A stretch of DNA of 64,000 nt from Candidatus Tisiphia endosymbiont of Nemotelus nigrinus (GTDB lineage Bacteria; Pseudomonadota; Alphaproteobacteria; Rickettsiales; Rickettsiaceae), in the NCBI RefSeq assembly GCF_964026475.1, contig NZ_OZ032151.1, positions 1,364,001 to 1,428,000 on the forward strand, read 5' to 3'. Numbering within the stretch: the stretch's first letter is position 1; each line of letters starts with the position of its first letter. Below are positions 29,904 through 40,816 of the stretch, piece by piece. The notes beneath the pieces are model-generated. The model was given only the letters and a program-made list of their open reading frames with translations. It made no database searches and had not been told where the DNA came from. The position numbers were made by a program, and so were the translations under genes.

Positions 29904-29975
29904 TTTCTTCGCAATGACATCTTGTACTTTTCTGCATGGCAATTTAAAATTGCCATGGGTTATGCATAAGATGAA

Positions 29976-32219
29976 TTAATTAAAGTACTTACGTTCTTTA
30001 GTTACTGTTTCATCTTCACTAGATGGTTTATTATTTTGCCATTTTTTAGCAGATTCACGTTTATTACCATTATTATCAGTGTTATCTTTATAAGGTTCAG
30101 ATTTATGATTATTTGTAACGTTTGGAATAGTGGTAGCGTCAATGTTTTTTATGGTTAATTTAGCTTTGCCTTTATTGTCAAAACCAATAAGTTTAACTTT
30201 TACTATATCCCCATGTTTTAAAACACTAGATACAGATTCAATACGTTCTTTTGATATCTCACTAATATGGATGAATCCATCACGATTACCTAAATAATTT
30301 ATAAATGCTCCAGAGTCTAATATTTTTACAACTGTTCCATTGAATATGCCACCAATTTCAGGCTCAATGGCAATTAACTTAATCTTGGCAATTGCCATAT
30401 CTAGCTTCTCTTTACCTACTGCCGAAACAGTTACATTACCATCATCACTTATGTCAATTTTAGCTGATGTTGTATCACAAATTTCACGTATTACTTTACC
30501 GCCAGGTCCTATAACATCTCTAATTTTGTCTTTATCAATTTTAAAGCTATGAATACAAGGGGCGTGTTGGCTGATATTGTTATTGGTTTTATTAATAGCC
30601 TTATCCATTTCTTGTAAAATATGAACACGACCAAGCTTTGCTTGAACTAAAGCATGTTTCATTATTTCAAATGTTACGCCAGATATTTTAATATCCATTT
30701 GTAGGGCGGTTATACCTTCTGTGCTACCAGCTACTTTAAAGTCCATATCTCCAAGATGATCTTCATCCCCAATAATATCAGATAAAACTATAAATTTATC
30801 ATCTTCTTTTATCAAACCCATAGCAATACCTGCTATAGAAGTTTTGATCGGTACTCCAGCATCCATAAGAGCCATTGAACTACCACAAACAGTGGCCATG
30901 GATGATGAGCCATTACAGGAGGTAATTTCTGATACCACCCTAATGGAATAAGGAAACTGTTCTTTAGTTGGCAACATGCGGTTAATGGCTCTCCATGCTA
31001 GTTTGCCATGCCCTATCTCTCTGCGACCAGGAGCTCTTACCGGGGTTGCCTCTCCTACTGAGTAAGGGGGGAAGATATAGTTGAGCATAAAACGCTCTTT
31101 ATATTCTCCGTCTAAACTATCAACAATTTGTTCATCTTGACCAGTTCCTAGGGTGGTGACTACTAAACTTTGTGTTTCTCCTCTAGTAAATAAGCTTGAA
31201 CCATGTGTTTTTGGCAGTATTGCAACTTCACAAGCTATGTTTCTTATATCTGTTGGTTTTCTACCATCTATACGAATATTTTTCTTTAATATGTCATGAC
31301 GTAGTACATCTGATTCTACTTCTTTGAGAGCGAATTCAATCTGAGCATTAGTGAGATTATTATTAGCAATATCTTCTGCAAAGTGCCGCTTAATTGTATC
31401 ATGTATTTGCTTTACCGCTAATAGTCTTTCTTGTTTTAATTTAATAGCGAAAGCATTTTTAATATCTTCTTGCACTATGCTACTAATTTGTTCTTTTAAG
31501 CTGGTAGGGAATAACTCGGTAGGCTGTATCTTAGCTTTCCCAGCAATTTTTGCTAAGTCATTAATCAATCCAATTACAGGCTGCAATGCCTTGTGACCAA
31601 ATTCAATAGCTTCTAACATTTGCTCTTCGGATAATAGATCAGCTTCAGACTCAACCATCATAACTGATGTGTCGGTTCCCGCCACTACTAAGTCCAATTT
31701 ACTGGTTTTCAACTGGTTAAAAGAAGGGTTTAGGATGAATTTACCATCTATCAAACCGACTCTGCTGGCTGCTACTATATGTTGGTATGGTGCTGCAGAT
31801 AAAGCTAATGCAGCGGATGCACCGATAATTGCTAATATATCACTATTACACTCAGGATCGTATGAAAGAACAGTACAAATTACTTGGGTTTCGTTAAGAA
31901 AAGCTGGGTGGAATAATGGTCTAATTGGTCGGTCGATCAAGCGTGAGACTAATACTTCTTTCTCTGACCCTTTACCTTCTCTTTTAAAAAAACCGCCCGG
32001 TATTTTACCAGCAGCAAATGCCATTTCTTTATAATGGACAGTAAGTGGAAAGAATCCTATCCCTTCTTTTGCTTCTTTGGCACTTACAGCAGTACACAAC
32101 AAGACAGTTTCTCCCATTTTTATCATAACTGCTCCATCAGCTTGGCGAGCAATTTTACCAGTTGTTAATTCAAGTGTTTTTCCACCGAATTCTATCGTTT
32201 TAGTTATTTCTTCAAACAT
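29976..32219 (-). CDS. pnp: Polynucleotide phosphorylase
   Basis: 3'-to-5' phosphorolytic exoribonuclease, a trimer, central to RNA decay. Two RNase PH domains (residues about 10-230 and 310-540), the KH domain with [13 protein letters not shown] and the S1 domain near residues 620-690 ([27 protein letters not shown] is the start, given here as the region at about 30280-30360) are visible. The tail after S1 is low in complexity and rich in Asn and Lys. It is last in truB-rpsO-pnp; the rpsO terminator lies just upstream, an order conserved with E. coli. Confidence 0.96.
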   Translation of the reverse strand: MFEEITKTIEFGGKTLELTTGKIARQADGAVMIKMGETVLLCTAVSAKEAKEGIGFFPLTVHYKEMAFAAGKIPGGFFKREGKGSEKEVLVSRLIDRPIRPLFHPAFLNETQVICTVLSYDPECNSDILAIIGASAALALSAAPYQHIVAASRVGLIDGKFILNPSFNQLKTSKLDLVVAGTDTSVMMVESEADLLSEEQMLEAIEFGHKALQPVIGLINDLAKIAGKAKIQPTELFPTSLKEQISSIVQEDIKNAFAIKLKQERLLAVKQIHDTIKRHFAEDIANNNLTNAQIEFALKEVESDVLRHDILKKNIRIDGRKPTDIRNIACEVAILPKTHGSSLFTRGETQSLVVTTLGTGQDEQIVDSLDGEYKERFMLNYIFPPYSVGEATPVRAPGRREIGHGKLAWRAINRMLPTKEQFPYSIRVVSEITSCNGSSSMATVCGSSMALMDAGVPIKTSIAGIAMGLIKEDDKFIVLSDIIGDEDHLGDMDFKVAGSTEGITALQMDIKISGVTFEIMKHALVQAKLGRVHILQEMDKAINKTNNNISQHAPCIHSFKIDKDKIRDVIGPGGKVIREICDTTSAKIDISDDGNVTVSAVGKEKLDMAIAKIKLIAIEPEIGGIFNGTVVKILDSGAFINYLGNRDGFIHISEISKERIESVSSVLKHGDIVKVKLIGFDNKGKAKLTIKNIDATTIPNVTNNHKSEPYKDNTDNNGNKRESAKKWQNNKPSSEDETVTKERKYFN

Positions 32220-32240
32220 TCTTTTTCCTATTTAATTAAC

Positions 32241-32283
32241 AAAAAAACCCGGCTAATTTTTTGATTTTTTATCCGGGTTTTAT
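32241..32283 (-). terminator. Rho-independent terminator between rpsO and pnp
   Basis: On the minus strand AAACCCGG and CCGGGTTT form an 8-bp stem closing a loop of about 20 bases rich in A and T, followed by a run of T. It lies just after the rpsO stop at 32285, where E. coli has its rpsO attenuator ahead of pnp. It probably reduces but does not abolish read-through into pnp. Confidence 0.75.
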
Positions 32284-32284
32284 T

Positions 32285-32554
32285 TTATTTTCTTATTCCT
32301 AGTTTATTAATCAACGACAAATATCTGCTTAAACTTTGTTTCTTGATGTAATCTAATAATCGACGCCTACGACCAACTAACATTAATAATCCTCTCCTTG
32401 AGGAAAAATCTTTGTGATTAGTTTTAAAATGCTCTGTTAAGTTGCTAATTCTTTCAGTTAGAATTGCACATTGCACTTCACTAGAACCAGTATCATTTTC
32501 TTTAGTAGCATATTCTGTAATTAATTGTTGCTTACGCTGTGCTGTAACCGACAT
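32285..32554 (-). CDS. rpsO: 30S ribosomal protein S15
   Basis: Binds 16S rRNA early in 30S assembly. 89 residues with the family pattern throughout: [50 protein letters not shown] lies before the ATG on the minus strand. It sits 20 bases after truB and 66 bases before pnp, with the terminator between, the classical truB-rpsO-pnp order. Confidence 0.97.
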   Translation of the reverse strand: MSVTAQRKQQLITEYATKENDTGSSEVQCAILTERISNLTEHFKTNHKDFSSRRGLLMLVGRRRRLLDYIKKQSLSRYLSLINKLGIRK

Positions 32555-32574
32555 CAGTAATCTCCATGTTTATT

Positions 32575-33498
32575 TTATAGGTTAAATACTCGTAAAGAAT
32601 TAAAGCAATTTTCACTCAAGCTACCAATTGCTAAAAGGGAGTTTTGGTATCGAATCCAAACTAATTCAATCTTTTCAAGGCAATCAAAATAGCATTTCTG
32701 ACCATAAATAATTTTTTTAGCTTGGTCAGTAGTAGCATCAAGTACCAGGATGTCGTCCAGTACTGCTTCAATCTTTATGCTTTTTTCTTCAAGGAATTTC
32801 TTTGTTCCTTGGTTTTGTACATCAAGTTCTGATAATTTAATAGCATTGCTTGCTGTAAATATTCCAACCTTAGTACGCTGTAATTCTAACACAAATGCTA
32901 AACTTTGCAAGGATAAAGCAATATCTTCTGCTAGGGTTCTTACATACGTACCTTTAGAGCATTCTACCTTATAGGTAGCTTGGTTATTTTGATGGTTAAA
33001 ATTGACACATTCTAGATTATATATTTCAATATTCCTAGGGGTTAATTCGACAGTCAAATTTTCTCGTGCTAATTTATAGGATCTAATACCGTTAACTTTT
33101 ATAGCAGAAAAGGCAGGAGGACGTTGTGTAATTGTACCTATGAATTTTTTACAGATATTATGGCAATCGTTTTCGTTAGGAATATAATCAGTAACGCCTA
33201 TCACTTTACCCGAGGCATCTGCTGTATCAGTTTGTTTGCCAAACTGTAAGGTAAAAATATAGGTTTTCTTTGCATCTACCAGAATTCGTACTAACTTTGT
33301 TGCCTCACCAATTGCTAAAGGTAGTACACCTTCCGCTTCAACATCTAAGGTTCCACAATGACCAACTTTAGCTCCTGCAAGGTTTCTCTTAACTATAGAA
33401 ACAAGCTTTGCTGAGCTGATGCCTTTAGGTTTATAGATATTAAGCCAATAAGCGATTTTTACAGGAAGTCTATTATTATGATAAAACATCATTAGCAT
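32575..33498 (-). CDS. truB: tRNA pseudouridine-55 synthase TruB
   Basis: Makes the T-loop pseudouridine 55 in tRNAs. The catalytic Asp lies in [34 protein letters not shown] and [12 protein letters not shown] are also family motifs. The C-terminal region is short of a clear PUA domain. The native N-terminus in relatives is near [10 protein letters not shown]; the 17 residues before it are extra, and the ATG at 33489 (MMFYH) is an alternative. First gene of the truB-rpsO-pnp operon. Confidence 0.93.
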   Translation of the reverse strand: MLMMFYHNNRLPVKIAYWLNIYKPKGISSAKLVSIVKRNLAGAKVGHCGTLDVEAEGVLPLAIGEATKLVRILVDAKKTYIFTLQFGKQTDTADASGKVIGVTDYIPNENDCHNICKKFIGTITQRPPAFSAIKVNGIRSYKLARENLTVELTPRNIEIYNLECVNFNHQNNQATYKVECSKGTYVRTLAEDIALSLQSLAFVLELQRTKVGIFTASNAIKLSELDVQNQGTKKFLEEKSIKIEAVLDDILVLDATTDQAKKIIYGQKCYFDCLEKIELVWIRYQNSLLAIGSLSENCFNSLRVFNL

Positions 33499-33545
33499 TC
33501 CTTTAGGTACAGTTTGTATTGATCTGAAATAGAAAGTTTATAATA

Positions 33546-33696
33546 TATACTCGATGAAAATCAAGAATTGCGTTGTCGTTATTCAAGTTCTGCGGTACTC
33601 ACGTACTAAATGTACTTTCCGCTCCTCGACTTGAATACTCCTAGCACTTCTTGATTTTGTTCTTTGTCTACCAACTTTTCAATTCATTTGAGTATA
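33546..33696. repeat. Family B-related element (151 bp)
   Basis: Ends TATACTCGATGAAAATCAAG (33546) and CAATTCATTTGAGTATA (ending 33696). The interior palindrome has GCGGTACTCACGTACTAAATG and CGCTCCTCGACTTGAATAC. It has the same tips as family B but a different sub-terminal sequence. It lies between the divergent truB and ntrX-like genes. From 33697 to 33875 there is only AT-rich sequence that probably holds the promoter of the ntrX-like gene. Confidence 0.55.
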
Positions 33697-33875
33697 CTTA
33701 ACTTTCCGATTCCTTCAACAACATAGTAATTGTAACATTGTATTAGTTAGGAGTATGATATAACTCAGCTTAGCTATATAGTTGATTATGTGGCAAAAAT
33801 GTTATAAAAATTAGTTGATTTCTTTTATATTAGCTATTAACCTATAATTTCAATAATTAGTTTTAGGAAAATTTG

Positions 33876-35291
33876 ATGTCCATAGATGTTCTTGTCGTTG
33901 ATGATGAAGCAGATATTAGAGATTTAGTCTCAGATATTTTAAAGGAAGAGGGTTTTACTACCAAGGCTGCTGCTAATAGTGTTCAAGCTTTTAAAATACT
34001 CCAAGAGAGAACTCCAGCAGCGATTATTTTAGATATTTGGCTGCAGGGTAGTGAACTTGATGGACTTGGGATTTTGGAAATAGTAAAAAAACGTTACCCT
34101 CTAATGCCTGTGATAATTATTAGTGGACATGGTACTATTGAAACGGCAGTAAATGCTATCAAAATGGGTGCCTATGACTATCTAGAAAAACCGTTTAGTC
34201 ATGATAAGTTAGTGATTTTGTTAAAAAGAGCCTGTGAGGCAACTAAATTAAAACGTGAAAATCTTGATCTAAAATCAAAGGTTATTGATAAAACTGAGCT
34301 TATAGGCAACTCCCACATTACCACCAAACTTAAATCTGACATTGAAAAAGCTGCTTTATCTACTAGTAGAATACTTATTCAAGGCAAAATTGGTAGTGGT
34401 AAAGAACTAGCTGCTCGGTTAATTCATAAAAAATCAAAAAGGGCTAATGCACCTTTTGTAATTTTTAGTCCAGTATGTATGGATCCTGAGCGTATTCATC
34501 AAGAGTTATTTGAAGGAATAAATAACCATGGTGTTAAACGTCCTTCGATATTAGAAGTAGCAAATAACGCCACTTTGTACATAGATGAGATTAGTGGTTT
34601 ACCAGTTTCAGTACAAGTAAAATTACTTAAATTTTTGCAAGAACAAATGTTTCATAAGCCAGGAAGTAAACCAATAAGACTAGATATAAGGATTATTGCT
34701 GCAACTTCTAATATTATACAAGAAGAGATAAGTAAAGGTGAACTGCTGGAGGATTTATATCATCGATTAAATGTTATTTCTCTAAAAGTTCCGTCTTTAT
34801 ATGATAGAAAAGATGATATGTCTGCATTAGTAAAGTATTTTGTTAGACAACTTTCTAAGTTTTCTGGTTTAAAAGCCCGTGAATTTTCTGATGAGACCAT
34901 TGCAGCTTTTCAAGTTTATAGTTGGCCAGGTAATATAAGGCAATTACGTAATGTAATAGAGTGGACTTTAATTATGAATCCATTATCTTCAAATAGTAAT
35001 CAAATGATCAAGCCAACTATGATACCGCCAGAAATTCTAGTTAATGGTTCTGGGCCTACAAAGCAGGAAGATAATGTTGATATAATGATCATGCCGTTAA
35101 GAGAAGCAAGGGAGATTTTTGAAAGACAATATTTATCTACTCAAATGCATCGATTTAATAATAATATTTCTAAAACTTCTGCCTTTGTAGGTATGGAACG
35201 TTCAGCTTTACATCGTAAATTGAAATTACTCAATTTACATATTCCTACTAATAAATTTAATGATGAGGATTTTCATGACCATTACGAATAA
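33876..35291 (+). CDS. NtrX-like response regulator lacking the sigma-54 contact loop
   Basis: Residues 1-120 form a receiver domain with the acidic pair VVDDEAD, phosphoacceptor Asp in AAIILDIWL and Lys in EKPF. An AAA+ domain follows ([18 protein letters not shown] as Walker [12 protein letters not shown] as Walker B), then a C-terminal Fis-type HTH ([23 protein letters not shown]). The GAFTGA loop that touches sigma-54 is absent: [17 protein letters not shown] occupies its place. This fits Rickettsiales, which lack sigma-54, and suggests a plain DNA-binding regulator. No sensor kinase gene is adjacent. ATG 33876 is preferred to the TTG just before it. Confidence 0.85.
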   Translation: MSIDVLVVDDEADIRDLVSDILKEEGFTTKAAANSVQAFKILQERTPAAIILDIWLQGSELDGLGILEIVKKRYPLMPVIIISGHGTIETAVNAIKMGAYDYLEKPFSHDKLVILLKRACEATKLKRENLDLKSKVIDKTELIGNSHITTKLKSDIEKAALSTSRILIQGKIGSGKELAARLIHKKSKRANAPFVIFSPVCMDPERIHQELFEGINNHGVKRPSILEVANNATLYIDEISGLPVSVQVKLLKFLQEQMFHKPGSKPIRLDIRIIAATSNIIQEEISKGELLEDLYHRLNVISLKVPSLYDRKDDMSALVKYFVRQLSKFSGLKAREFSDETIAAFQVYSWPGNIRQLRNVIEWTLIMNPLSSNSNQMIKPTMIPPEILVNGSGPTKQEDNVDIMIMPLREAREIFERQYLSTQMHRFNNNISKTSAFVGMERSALHRKLKLLNLHIPTNKFNDEDFHDHYE

Positions 35292-35853
35292 GAAAATTTT
35301 ACCAAGTTTGATAGTAAATAACTATGTTGTAATTGCTAAGGTAATGATGGGGGTAGCCGCTCTGTTTGCTGGAGCACAAATTGTTATTCCTCTCAAGCCA
35401 GTACTGATATCCATGCAAACGGTGGTGATTAGTATTATTGCTTTTACTTATAGCCCAAGACTTAGTTTTGCTACGGTTTTAGTTTATATTACAGCTGGCA
35501 TAGTAGGGTTGCCAATGTTTCTCAAAATGTCAGGTGGCTTACATTATTTTCTTGGGGCAACAGGTGGTTACCTGACAGGATATTTAATCGCAGCTCCTAT
35601 AATGAGTATACTTAAAAGTAAGTTTTCTAAAGAGTTTACCGGAACATACTCACGTCATTTGAGTATGTTTTGTGCTTGTCTTATAGGACACATTATAATT
35701 TACTTTTTGGGAGTTAGTTGGTTAGCAACAATTATAGGAGTTAAACAGGCTATTTATAGCGGGTTTATAATATTTATACCGACCGGCTTAGTAAAAATCC
35801 TAGTATTTTCTTCTATATATTCTTATATAAAAGGCAGCAAGAATGTTTTATGA
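35275..35853 (+). CDS. bioY: Biotin transporter BioY
   Basis: Substrate-binding membrane protein of an ECF-type biotin uptake system. About six hydrophobic segments in 192 residues; family motifs are [15 protein letters not shown] (the PVTLQT region), GIVGLPMF and [11 protein letters not shown]. Energising EcfA/EcfT genes are not in the window; solitary BioY proteins are known to work in some species. ATG 35275 has AGGA at good spacing and overlaps the end of the ntrX-like gene by 17 bases, so the two are co-transcribed. It overlaps the next gene by 11 bases. Confidence 0.88.
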   Translation: MTITNKKILPSLIVNNYVVIAKVMMGVAALFAGAQIVIPLKPVLISMQTVVISIIAFTYSPRLSFATVLVYITAGIVGLPMFLKMSGGLHYFLGATGGYLTGYLIAAPIMSILKSKFSKEFTGTYSRHLSMFCACLIGHIIIYFLGVSWLATIIGVKQAIYSGFIIFIPTGLVKILVFSSIYSYIKGSKNVL

Positions 35854-37636
35854 AATACTCAAATTCTTTAAATCATTTAAGTATCTCAAAATAAGATTAA
35901 TTATTATAACTTTGCTTTTATTCCTTACCGGTTGTTTGGATTCTTCAAGAGATGCAAATGGTTTGTTATCTAATAGTCAGAGTCTTATTATTAGGAATTA
36001 TATAGCAGAGCAGAATAAAAATAAGCTACCAGTAAATATTAAGAATAAATTTGGTTCAAACTTGAGAGGCTTGAAGATAGTAGGTGTTAAACTGATAAAT
36101 GAGGATCTTTCTGGCGTTGATTTAAGTCTCTGTGAAATATCACGGGTAGATTTTTCAGGAGCAAATTTTGAGAATGCATTCTTAGCAAAGTCTATAATTC
36201 AGGAAAGTGATCTCTCTAGTGCTATATTAAAAAACATATCAGCTTATGAGTCAGATTTTCAAGCATCGATATTTGAAAATGCCCATTTGGAAAATAGTAA
36301 TTTTGTTCAATCAAATTTTGAGGATACAGATTTTATTAAGGCTAATTTAGAAAATGTTAATTTTGAAAATGCCAAGCTTACTAAAGCTGTATTTGACGAT
36401 GCTATTATCAGTAAATCTAATTTTCAGAAAAGCAATTTAGTAGAAAGTAGTTTTAAAAAAGCAGCTATATCACATTCTATTTTTTATGGTACAGATTTGC
36501 GGCAAATATTAGCTAATTATGTCAATATAACTGATTGTTATTGTGAGTCTGTAGATCTAACGGGAGCAGATTTTACTGGAGCTATTATTAACAATTCAGA
36601 TTTTACTCATGCTATTACTAATCAGGCTCAATTAAAAAATATAAAGCTTACTAACTCGTTATTTTCTTTTTCTTCTTTTCAGTCTACAAATTTTTCCAAC
36701 GCAATTATTGAAAGTTGTAATTTTGAAAATAGCAATTTTAATAATGTACAATTAAAGCAAGTACAAATTCAAAATAGTATGATGGATAATGCTCACTTTA
36801 ATGATACTAGTATACAGTATCTATCAATAAAGAATTGCCATAGCATTTTGCTTAAGTTAAATAAAATTAATATTGCTAATGCTGATATTGAGAATAGTAA
36901 TCTTGCCAGTACATTATTGAATAATAGTTCTGTCAAACAATCAACTATTATTAATTCTGATTTAACCAGTAGTGAGTTAATAAACTCTAATTTCTCTAAC
37001 ACTCAATTTAATAAGGTAAATTTTACCAAAACACTTATACAAAATACTGTTTTAAATGGGGTAAAGTTTGTTAATAACTATTTCTATCAGATAGCTATCA
37101 TAAATTCAGATTTATCAGAAGTAATTTTTGATAGTTCGCCAATCGTAAATTCTCAATTAAATAATGTGAGATATAAAGATACTAATTTTATTAATTCAGA
37201 TTTCAATAGAAATATTGTATTAAATAATCAGGACTTTTATAAATTTAAGTCGGTAAATACTATATATTCTGTAAAAGATTTAGAGCAGGTGAAAGACTTA
37301 TCAAATATCAATTTACAAGGTTTAAATTTGTTAGGTATGGTATTTAACCAAACTATTTTCTCAGATTCCGTTCTTAAAGGGGTTGATTTATCTAATGCTG
37401 TAATTCATAGTTGTGTATTACAGAATACTGATCTAACTATGACAAATTTAAGTGGTGCAGATTTCAGTAAATCGTCGCTTATTGGTAGCAATTTAGAATC
37501 TGCTAAACTTTATAATACAAATTTTAATGATACTGATTTAACAAATGTTAATTTTATCAGAGCTTTTGTTAGTAAAATATCTTTAGTTAATGCAAAGCTA
37601 GATGGCACCAGAGGGCTTGATGGTTCAGAGCAGTAG
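35843..37636 (+). CDS. Pentapeptide-repeat lipoprotein
   Basis: 597 residues. A signal peptide ends in the lipobox LTGC (Cys at about residue 31), so the protein is probably anchored in the outer or inner membrane and faces the periplasm or the surface. From about residue 70 to 590 nearly the whole chain is tandem five-residue repeats of the A(D/N)LxN type (ANFENAFL, SNFVQSNFEDTDF, LSGADFSKSSL), which fold as a right-handed square beta-helix of about 100 repeats. No enzymatic domain is seen. Roles known for the fold range from DNA mimicry to effectors, so function stays open. The first codons overlap bioY by 11 bases and derive from a family B repeat end. Confidence 0.85.
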   Translation: MFYEILKFFKSFKYLKIRLIIITLLLFLTGCLDSSRDANGLLSNSQSLIIRNYIAEQNKNKLPVNIKNKFGSNLRGLKIVGVKLINEDLSGVDLSLCEISRVDFSGANFENAFLAKSIIQESDLSSAILKNISAYESDFQASIFENAHLENSNFVQSNFEDTDFIKANLENVNFENAKLTKAVFDDAIISKSNFQKSNLVESSFKKAAISHSIFYGTDLRQILANYVNITDCYCESVDLTGADFTGAIINNSDFTHAITNQAQLKNIKLTNSLFSFSSFQSTNFSNAIIESCNFENSNFNNVQLKQVQIQNSMMDNAHFNDTSIQYLSIKNCHSILLKLNKINIANADIENSNLASTLLNNSSVKQSTIINSDLTSSELINSNFSNTQFNKVNFTKTLIQNTVLNGVKFVNNYFYQIAIINSDLSEVIFDSSPIVNSQLNNVRYKDTNFINSDFNRNIVLNNQDFYKFKSVNTIYSVKDLEQVKDLSNINLQGLNLLGMVFNQTIFSDSVLKGVDLSNAVIHSCVLQNTDLTMTNLSGADFSKSSLIGSNLESAKLYNTNFNDTDLTNVNFIRAFVSKISLVNAKLDGTRGLDGSEQ

Positions 37637-37760
37637 TAAAAATATAAAGTTAAGAGTTAACTACATCATAAGTTGTGGTCATTATTATGCTTGTTATAAT
37701 TAACTCATGTATGGAACTACCCAAAATAGCTCAATTAGAAACCTTCACAGCCTAAATTAT

Positions 37761-38408
37761 ATGCGTAAACTAATACAGTTAATAAAATGGGAATATTTAA
37801 TTCAAAATCGTATTAATAATCTTAGTAAATATCTATTTATATTTTTTTTATTTTGTATTTTCAGTGCTGCTTTAATTAATGACCAAGCGGATATTAAAAA
37901 ATTTGGAGTTATTTTTTCAGTAATTGTTTTACCGATAGCTCTAACTGGCTTTTCTAGTCTAATATTTCAGCAAGATGTCGAGGATGGAAGTTTGGAGTTA
38001 CTATTATCTAACTTCAATGAGAGCGAAATTATTGCCGCTAAATTAATTGCCATAATTTTTAGTTCCCTCACTAGTGTTCTATTAAATATGCCAATAATTT
38101 ATATTATATTCGATCTCGACATGCTAACAGTAAGATATCTTTTTATCAATCTGACTCTACTATTAATTTTGTCTAGTAGCCTATTAGTTTTAATTGGAGC
38201 TGTTCAAAGCTATTTTAGGTCAAATACTAATCTACTAGCAATATTAATCATGCCGCTACTAATACCCAACATAATATTTAGCGGTCTTGTTTTACAAAAT
38301 TTTGATAATATAAATCTAATTTTTGTTATGATTGGTGTCGATATGCTCCTTGTACCAATCATATTTTATCTCTCATCCTATCTAATTAAGAATATTTACA
38401 ACATTTAA
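37761..38408 (+). CDS. ccmB: Haem exporter subunit CcmB
   Basis: Inner-membrane subunit of the CcmAB haem-handling ABC transporter of cytochrome c maturation system I. 215 residues, about six membrane segments; QQDVEDGSLELLLSN and the pattern LIKWEYLIQNR at the start are typical of CcmB. ATG 37761 (MRKLIQL) is chosen over the upstream 37707 start, whose extra 18 residues fit no relative. No ccmA is adjacent; ccmC is at 59948. Consistent with the c-type cytochrome made by petC. Confidence 0.85.
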   Translation: MRKLIQLIKWEYLIQNRINNLSKYLFIFFLFCIFSAALINDQADIKKFGVIFSVIVLPIALTGFSSLIFQQDVEDGSLELLLSNFNESEIIAAKLIAIIFSSLTSVLLNMPIIYIIFDLDMLTVRYLFINLTLLLILSSSLLVLIGAVQSYFRSNTNLLAILIMPLLIPNIIFSGLVLQNFDNINLIFVMIGVDMLLVPIIFYLSSYLIKNIYNI

Positions 38409-38520
38409 TTTTTATTATACACCATACTGCCCCTTGCACTAATAAAAAAATTGTTATTTTGTTACAATTCATGTAATTTCTAATCGTAGATTTTTTAACC
38501 ATTTTTCGGTAGTTATATAT

Positions 38521-38967
38521 ATGTGGCAAGCTTTAAGAAGACTAATAGCAGCTAATCCTATGGGGGTGTTTTTATGGAGTATCATAGCCAAATGGTATGT
38601 TATGATAGCTGTTGCGTCTCTGGTAGTACTATTTTGGGTAGCTAAGGGACTTGAGAAAGTTGGGCTTATAAACTATGTAACCACTGCTACAACTGAAATT
38701 CTTGATACGTCCAAATCAATTGCCCAGCACTGCACTCCCAAATTAGGTCCCAATTTTGAAAGTTTAACCAATTTCTGGAAATGTTTAGGAGATCCTCCAA
38801 AATACGAGGTTCATGACGAAATAACCGGCGAGAAAACTTTAGAGGATGGATTAAAGAAGTTATTGCCTAACGATGGAACTGTACCGGAAATGTTACCTTA
38901 TCGTAATCCTTATGATTCTCCTGAGAATTCTAATGATAGTAATGACAAATCAACTGATGGTAAGTAA
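38521..38967 (+). CDS. Small membrane protein, possibly DUF2670-like
   Basis: 148 residues. One strong membrane segment (about residues 24-42, IAKWYVMIAVASLVVLFWVA) follows a basic N-terminus; the rest is hydrophilic with a Pro- and Asn-rich end. Two cysteines lie in the middle. It resembles the Rickettsiales-restricted family DUF2670 as I recall it, of unknown function. It sits just upstream of petABC, separated by 103 bases, and may or may not share a transcript. Conservation next to the bc1 genes in relatives would suggest a respiratory link. Confidence 0.6.
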   Translation: MWQALRRLIAANPMGVFLWSIIAKWYVMIAVASLVVLFWVAKGLEKVGLINYVTTATTEILDTSKSIAQHCTPKLGPNFESLTNFWKCLGDPPKYEVHDEITGEKTLEDGLKKLLPNDGTVPEMLPYRNPYDSPENSNDSNDKSTDGK

Positions 38968-39070
38968 GAATAATAGAGCATATACTGCTTTAATCTTAAG
39001 CTGTCCTTGATATTTTGTTACTTTTATAGTAGAATATCACGTATATATCTATAATTATACTGATTGTTTT

Positions 39071-39598
39071 ATGTCAAATACTAATTGTTATGATAAGCCA
39101 ACTCGTAGAGATTTTATAACCTTAACTGCCAGCAGTATGGTGGCAGTTGGAGCTGCGTGTGCTACCTATCCTCTTGTTGATTCATTTAACCCTTCAGCGG
39201 ATGTTCTAGCTCTATCTTCAATAGAAGTGGATTTATCTAACATTCCACCAGGTCAAACTCTTACTGTTAAATGGCAAGGTAAGCCGGTTTTTATTACTAA
39301 TAGAACTCCAGAGAAAATTGCTGAGGCAAGAAATGTAAATCTTTCCGAGCTAATAGACCCTGAACTTGACCAAGATAGAGTAAAATCTGGGCATGATAAG
39401 TGGTTGGTAACTATAGGCATCTGCACACATTTAGGTTGCGTACCACTTGCCAATCAGGGTGATTATGATGGCTGGTTTTGCCCATGCCATGGTTCTCAGT
39501 ATGATTCATCTGGTCGGGTTCGTAAAGGACCAGCCCCTTTAAACTTGGCGGTCCCACCATATGAATTTATCTCTGATACAAAAATTAAAATCGGATAA
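39071..39598 (+). CDS. petA: Ubiquinol-cytochrome c reductase iron-sulfur (Rieske) subunit
   Basis: High-potential 2Fe-2S subunit of the cytochrome bc1 complex. Cluster ligands are in CTHLGC and CPCHGS. The N-terminal anchor has a twin-arginine motif (TRRDFITLT), as expected for Tat-dependent insertion of a folded Rieske protein. The 175-residue length is normal. First of petA-petB-petC; 6 bases separate it from petB. Confidence 0.95.
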   Translation: MSNTNCYDKPTRRDFITLTASSMVAVGAACATYPLVDSFNPSADVLALSSIEVDLSNIPPGQTLTVKWQGKPVFITNRTPEKIAEARNVNLSELIDPELDQDRVKSGHDKWLVTIGICTHLGCVPLANQGDYDGWFCPCHGSQYDSSGRVRKGPAPLNLAVPPYEFISDTKIKIG

Positions 39599-39604
39599 TT
39601 ATTT

Positions 39605-40816
39605 ATGAATGAAAGTAATTATTCTAAACAATCCAATACGAGCAAATCCAATTCAGTAATAGAGTGGATAGACTACCGGTTACCTGTTTTCTCGTTCTTT
39701 AAACATTTAGGCGAATATCGAACACCCAAAAATTTGAGTTATCTATGGAACTTAGGGTCAATAGCTGGTATTGCCTTAGTAATTCAGATAATCACTGGTA
39801 TTATTTTGGCTATGCATTATACTCCCCATGTCGATTACGCCTTCGAAAGCGTTGAGAAGATTATGCGTAATGTCAATTATGGTTGGCTAATACGTTATAT
39901 ACATTCGGTTGGAGCATCGATGTTTTTTGCTACAGTTTATCTACATATCTGTAGAGGGTTATATTATGGCTCATACAAAAAACCTAGAGAATTATTATGG
40001 CATATAGGTATAATAATTTTTCTTACCATGATGGCTACTGCCTTTATGGGATATGTGTTACCTTGGGGACAAATGAGCTACTGGGGAGCAACGGTAATCA
40101 CCAATTTATTTTCAGCTATACCTATCGTTGGTAAGTCGATAGTTACTTGGCTTTGGGGAGGGTTTTCAGTTGATAACCCTACACTTAATAGGTTTTTTGC
40201 TTTGCATTATTTATTGCCTTTTATTATAGTAGCTTTAGTACTACTCCATTTAGTAGCATTACATATTCATGGTTCAAATAATCCCAAGGGTATCGATGTT
40301 AAATCACCTAAAGATACTATCCCTTTTCATCCGTATTACACGGTAAAAGACTTTGTTGGATTCGGTGTTTACTTTTTAATATTTGCCTTTTTTGTCTTTT
40401 ACCAACCAAATTATCTAGGGCATCCTGACAATTACGTACCAGCTAACCCTTTAGTTACTCCGGCTCATATAGTTCCAGAATGGTATTTTCTGCCATTTTA
40501 TGCCATTTTACGGGCAGTACCATCAAAGCTAGGTGGGGTAATATTAATGTTTTCTAGTATTTTGCTATTATTTGTCTTACCTTGGCTTGATAGCTCAAAA
40601 GTTAGGAGTAGCAATTATAGACCAATGTTCCGTACCGCTTTTTGGCTGTTCATATTTGACTGCTTGATACTTGGATATCTTGGAGGACAACCAGCGGAAG
40701 AACCTTATATTACCTTAAGTCGATTTGCTGCTACTTATTATTTCTTTCATTTTCTTATTGCAGTGCCACTAATTAGCAAATATGAAAAAACTCTGCCATT
40801 ACCGGATTCTATATGA
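39605..40816 (+). CDS. petB: Cytochrome b of the bc1 complex
   Basis: Membrane subunit carrying both b haems and the two quinol sites. 403 residues and eight membrane segments. Haem-binding histidines fall in [12 protein letters not shown] and [20 protein letters not shown], and the Qo motif PEWY is present ([14 protein letters not shown]). This is full-length cytochrome b, not the split b6/IV form. It overlaps petC by 4 bases (ATGA). Confidence 0.96.
   Translation: MNESNYSKQSNTSKSNSVIEWIDYRLPVFSFFKHLGEYRTPKNLSYLWNLGSIAGIALVIQIITGIILAMHYTPHVDYAFESVEKIMRNVNYGWLIRYIHSVGASMFFATVYLHICRGLYYGSYKKPRELLWHIGIIIFLTMMATAFMGYVLPWGQMSYWGATVITNLFSAIPIVGKSIVTWLWGGFSVDNPTLNRFFALHYLLPFIIVALVLLHLVALHIHGSNNPKGIDVKSPKDTIPFHPYYTVKDFVGFGVYFLIFAFFVFYQPNYLGHPDNYVPANPLVTPAHIVPEWYFLPFYAILRAVPSKLGGVILMFSSILLLFVLPWLDSSKVRSSNYRPMFRTAFWLFIFDCLILGYLGGQPAEEPYITLSRFAATYYFFHFLIAVPLISKYEKTLPLPDSI

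Noticed and set aside
35640..35670. Small palindrome in bioY (ATACTCACGTCATTTGAGTAT) as a repeat insertion
   Set aside because: It shares only about 11 bases with family B tips and lies in a plausible BioY loop; too short to call an insertion.
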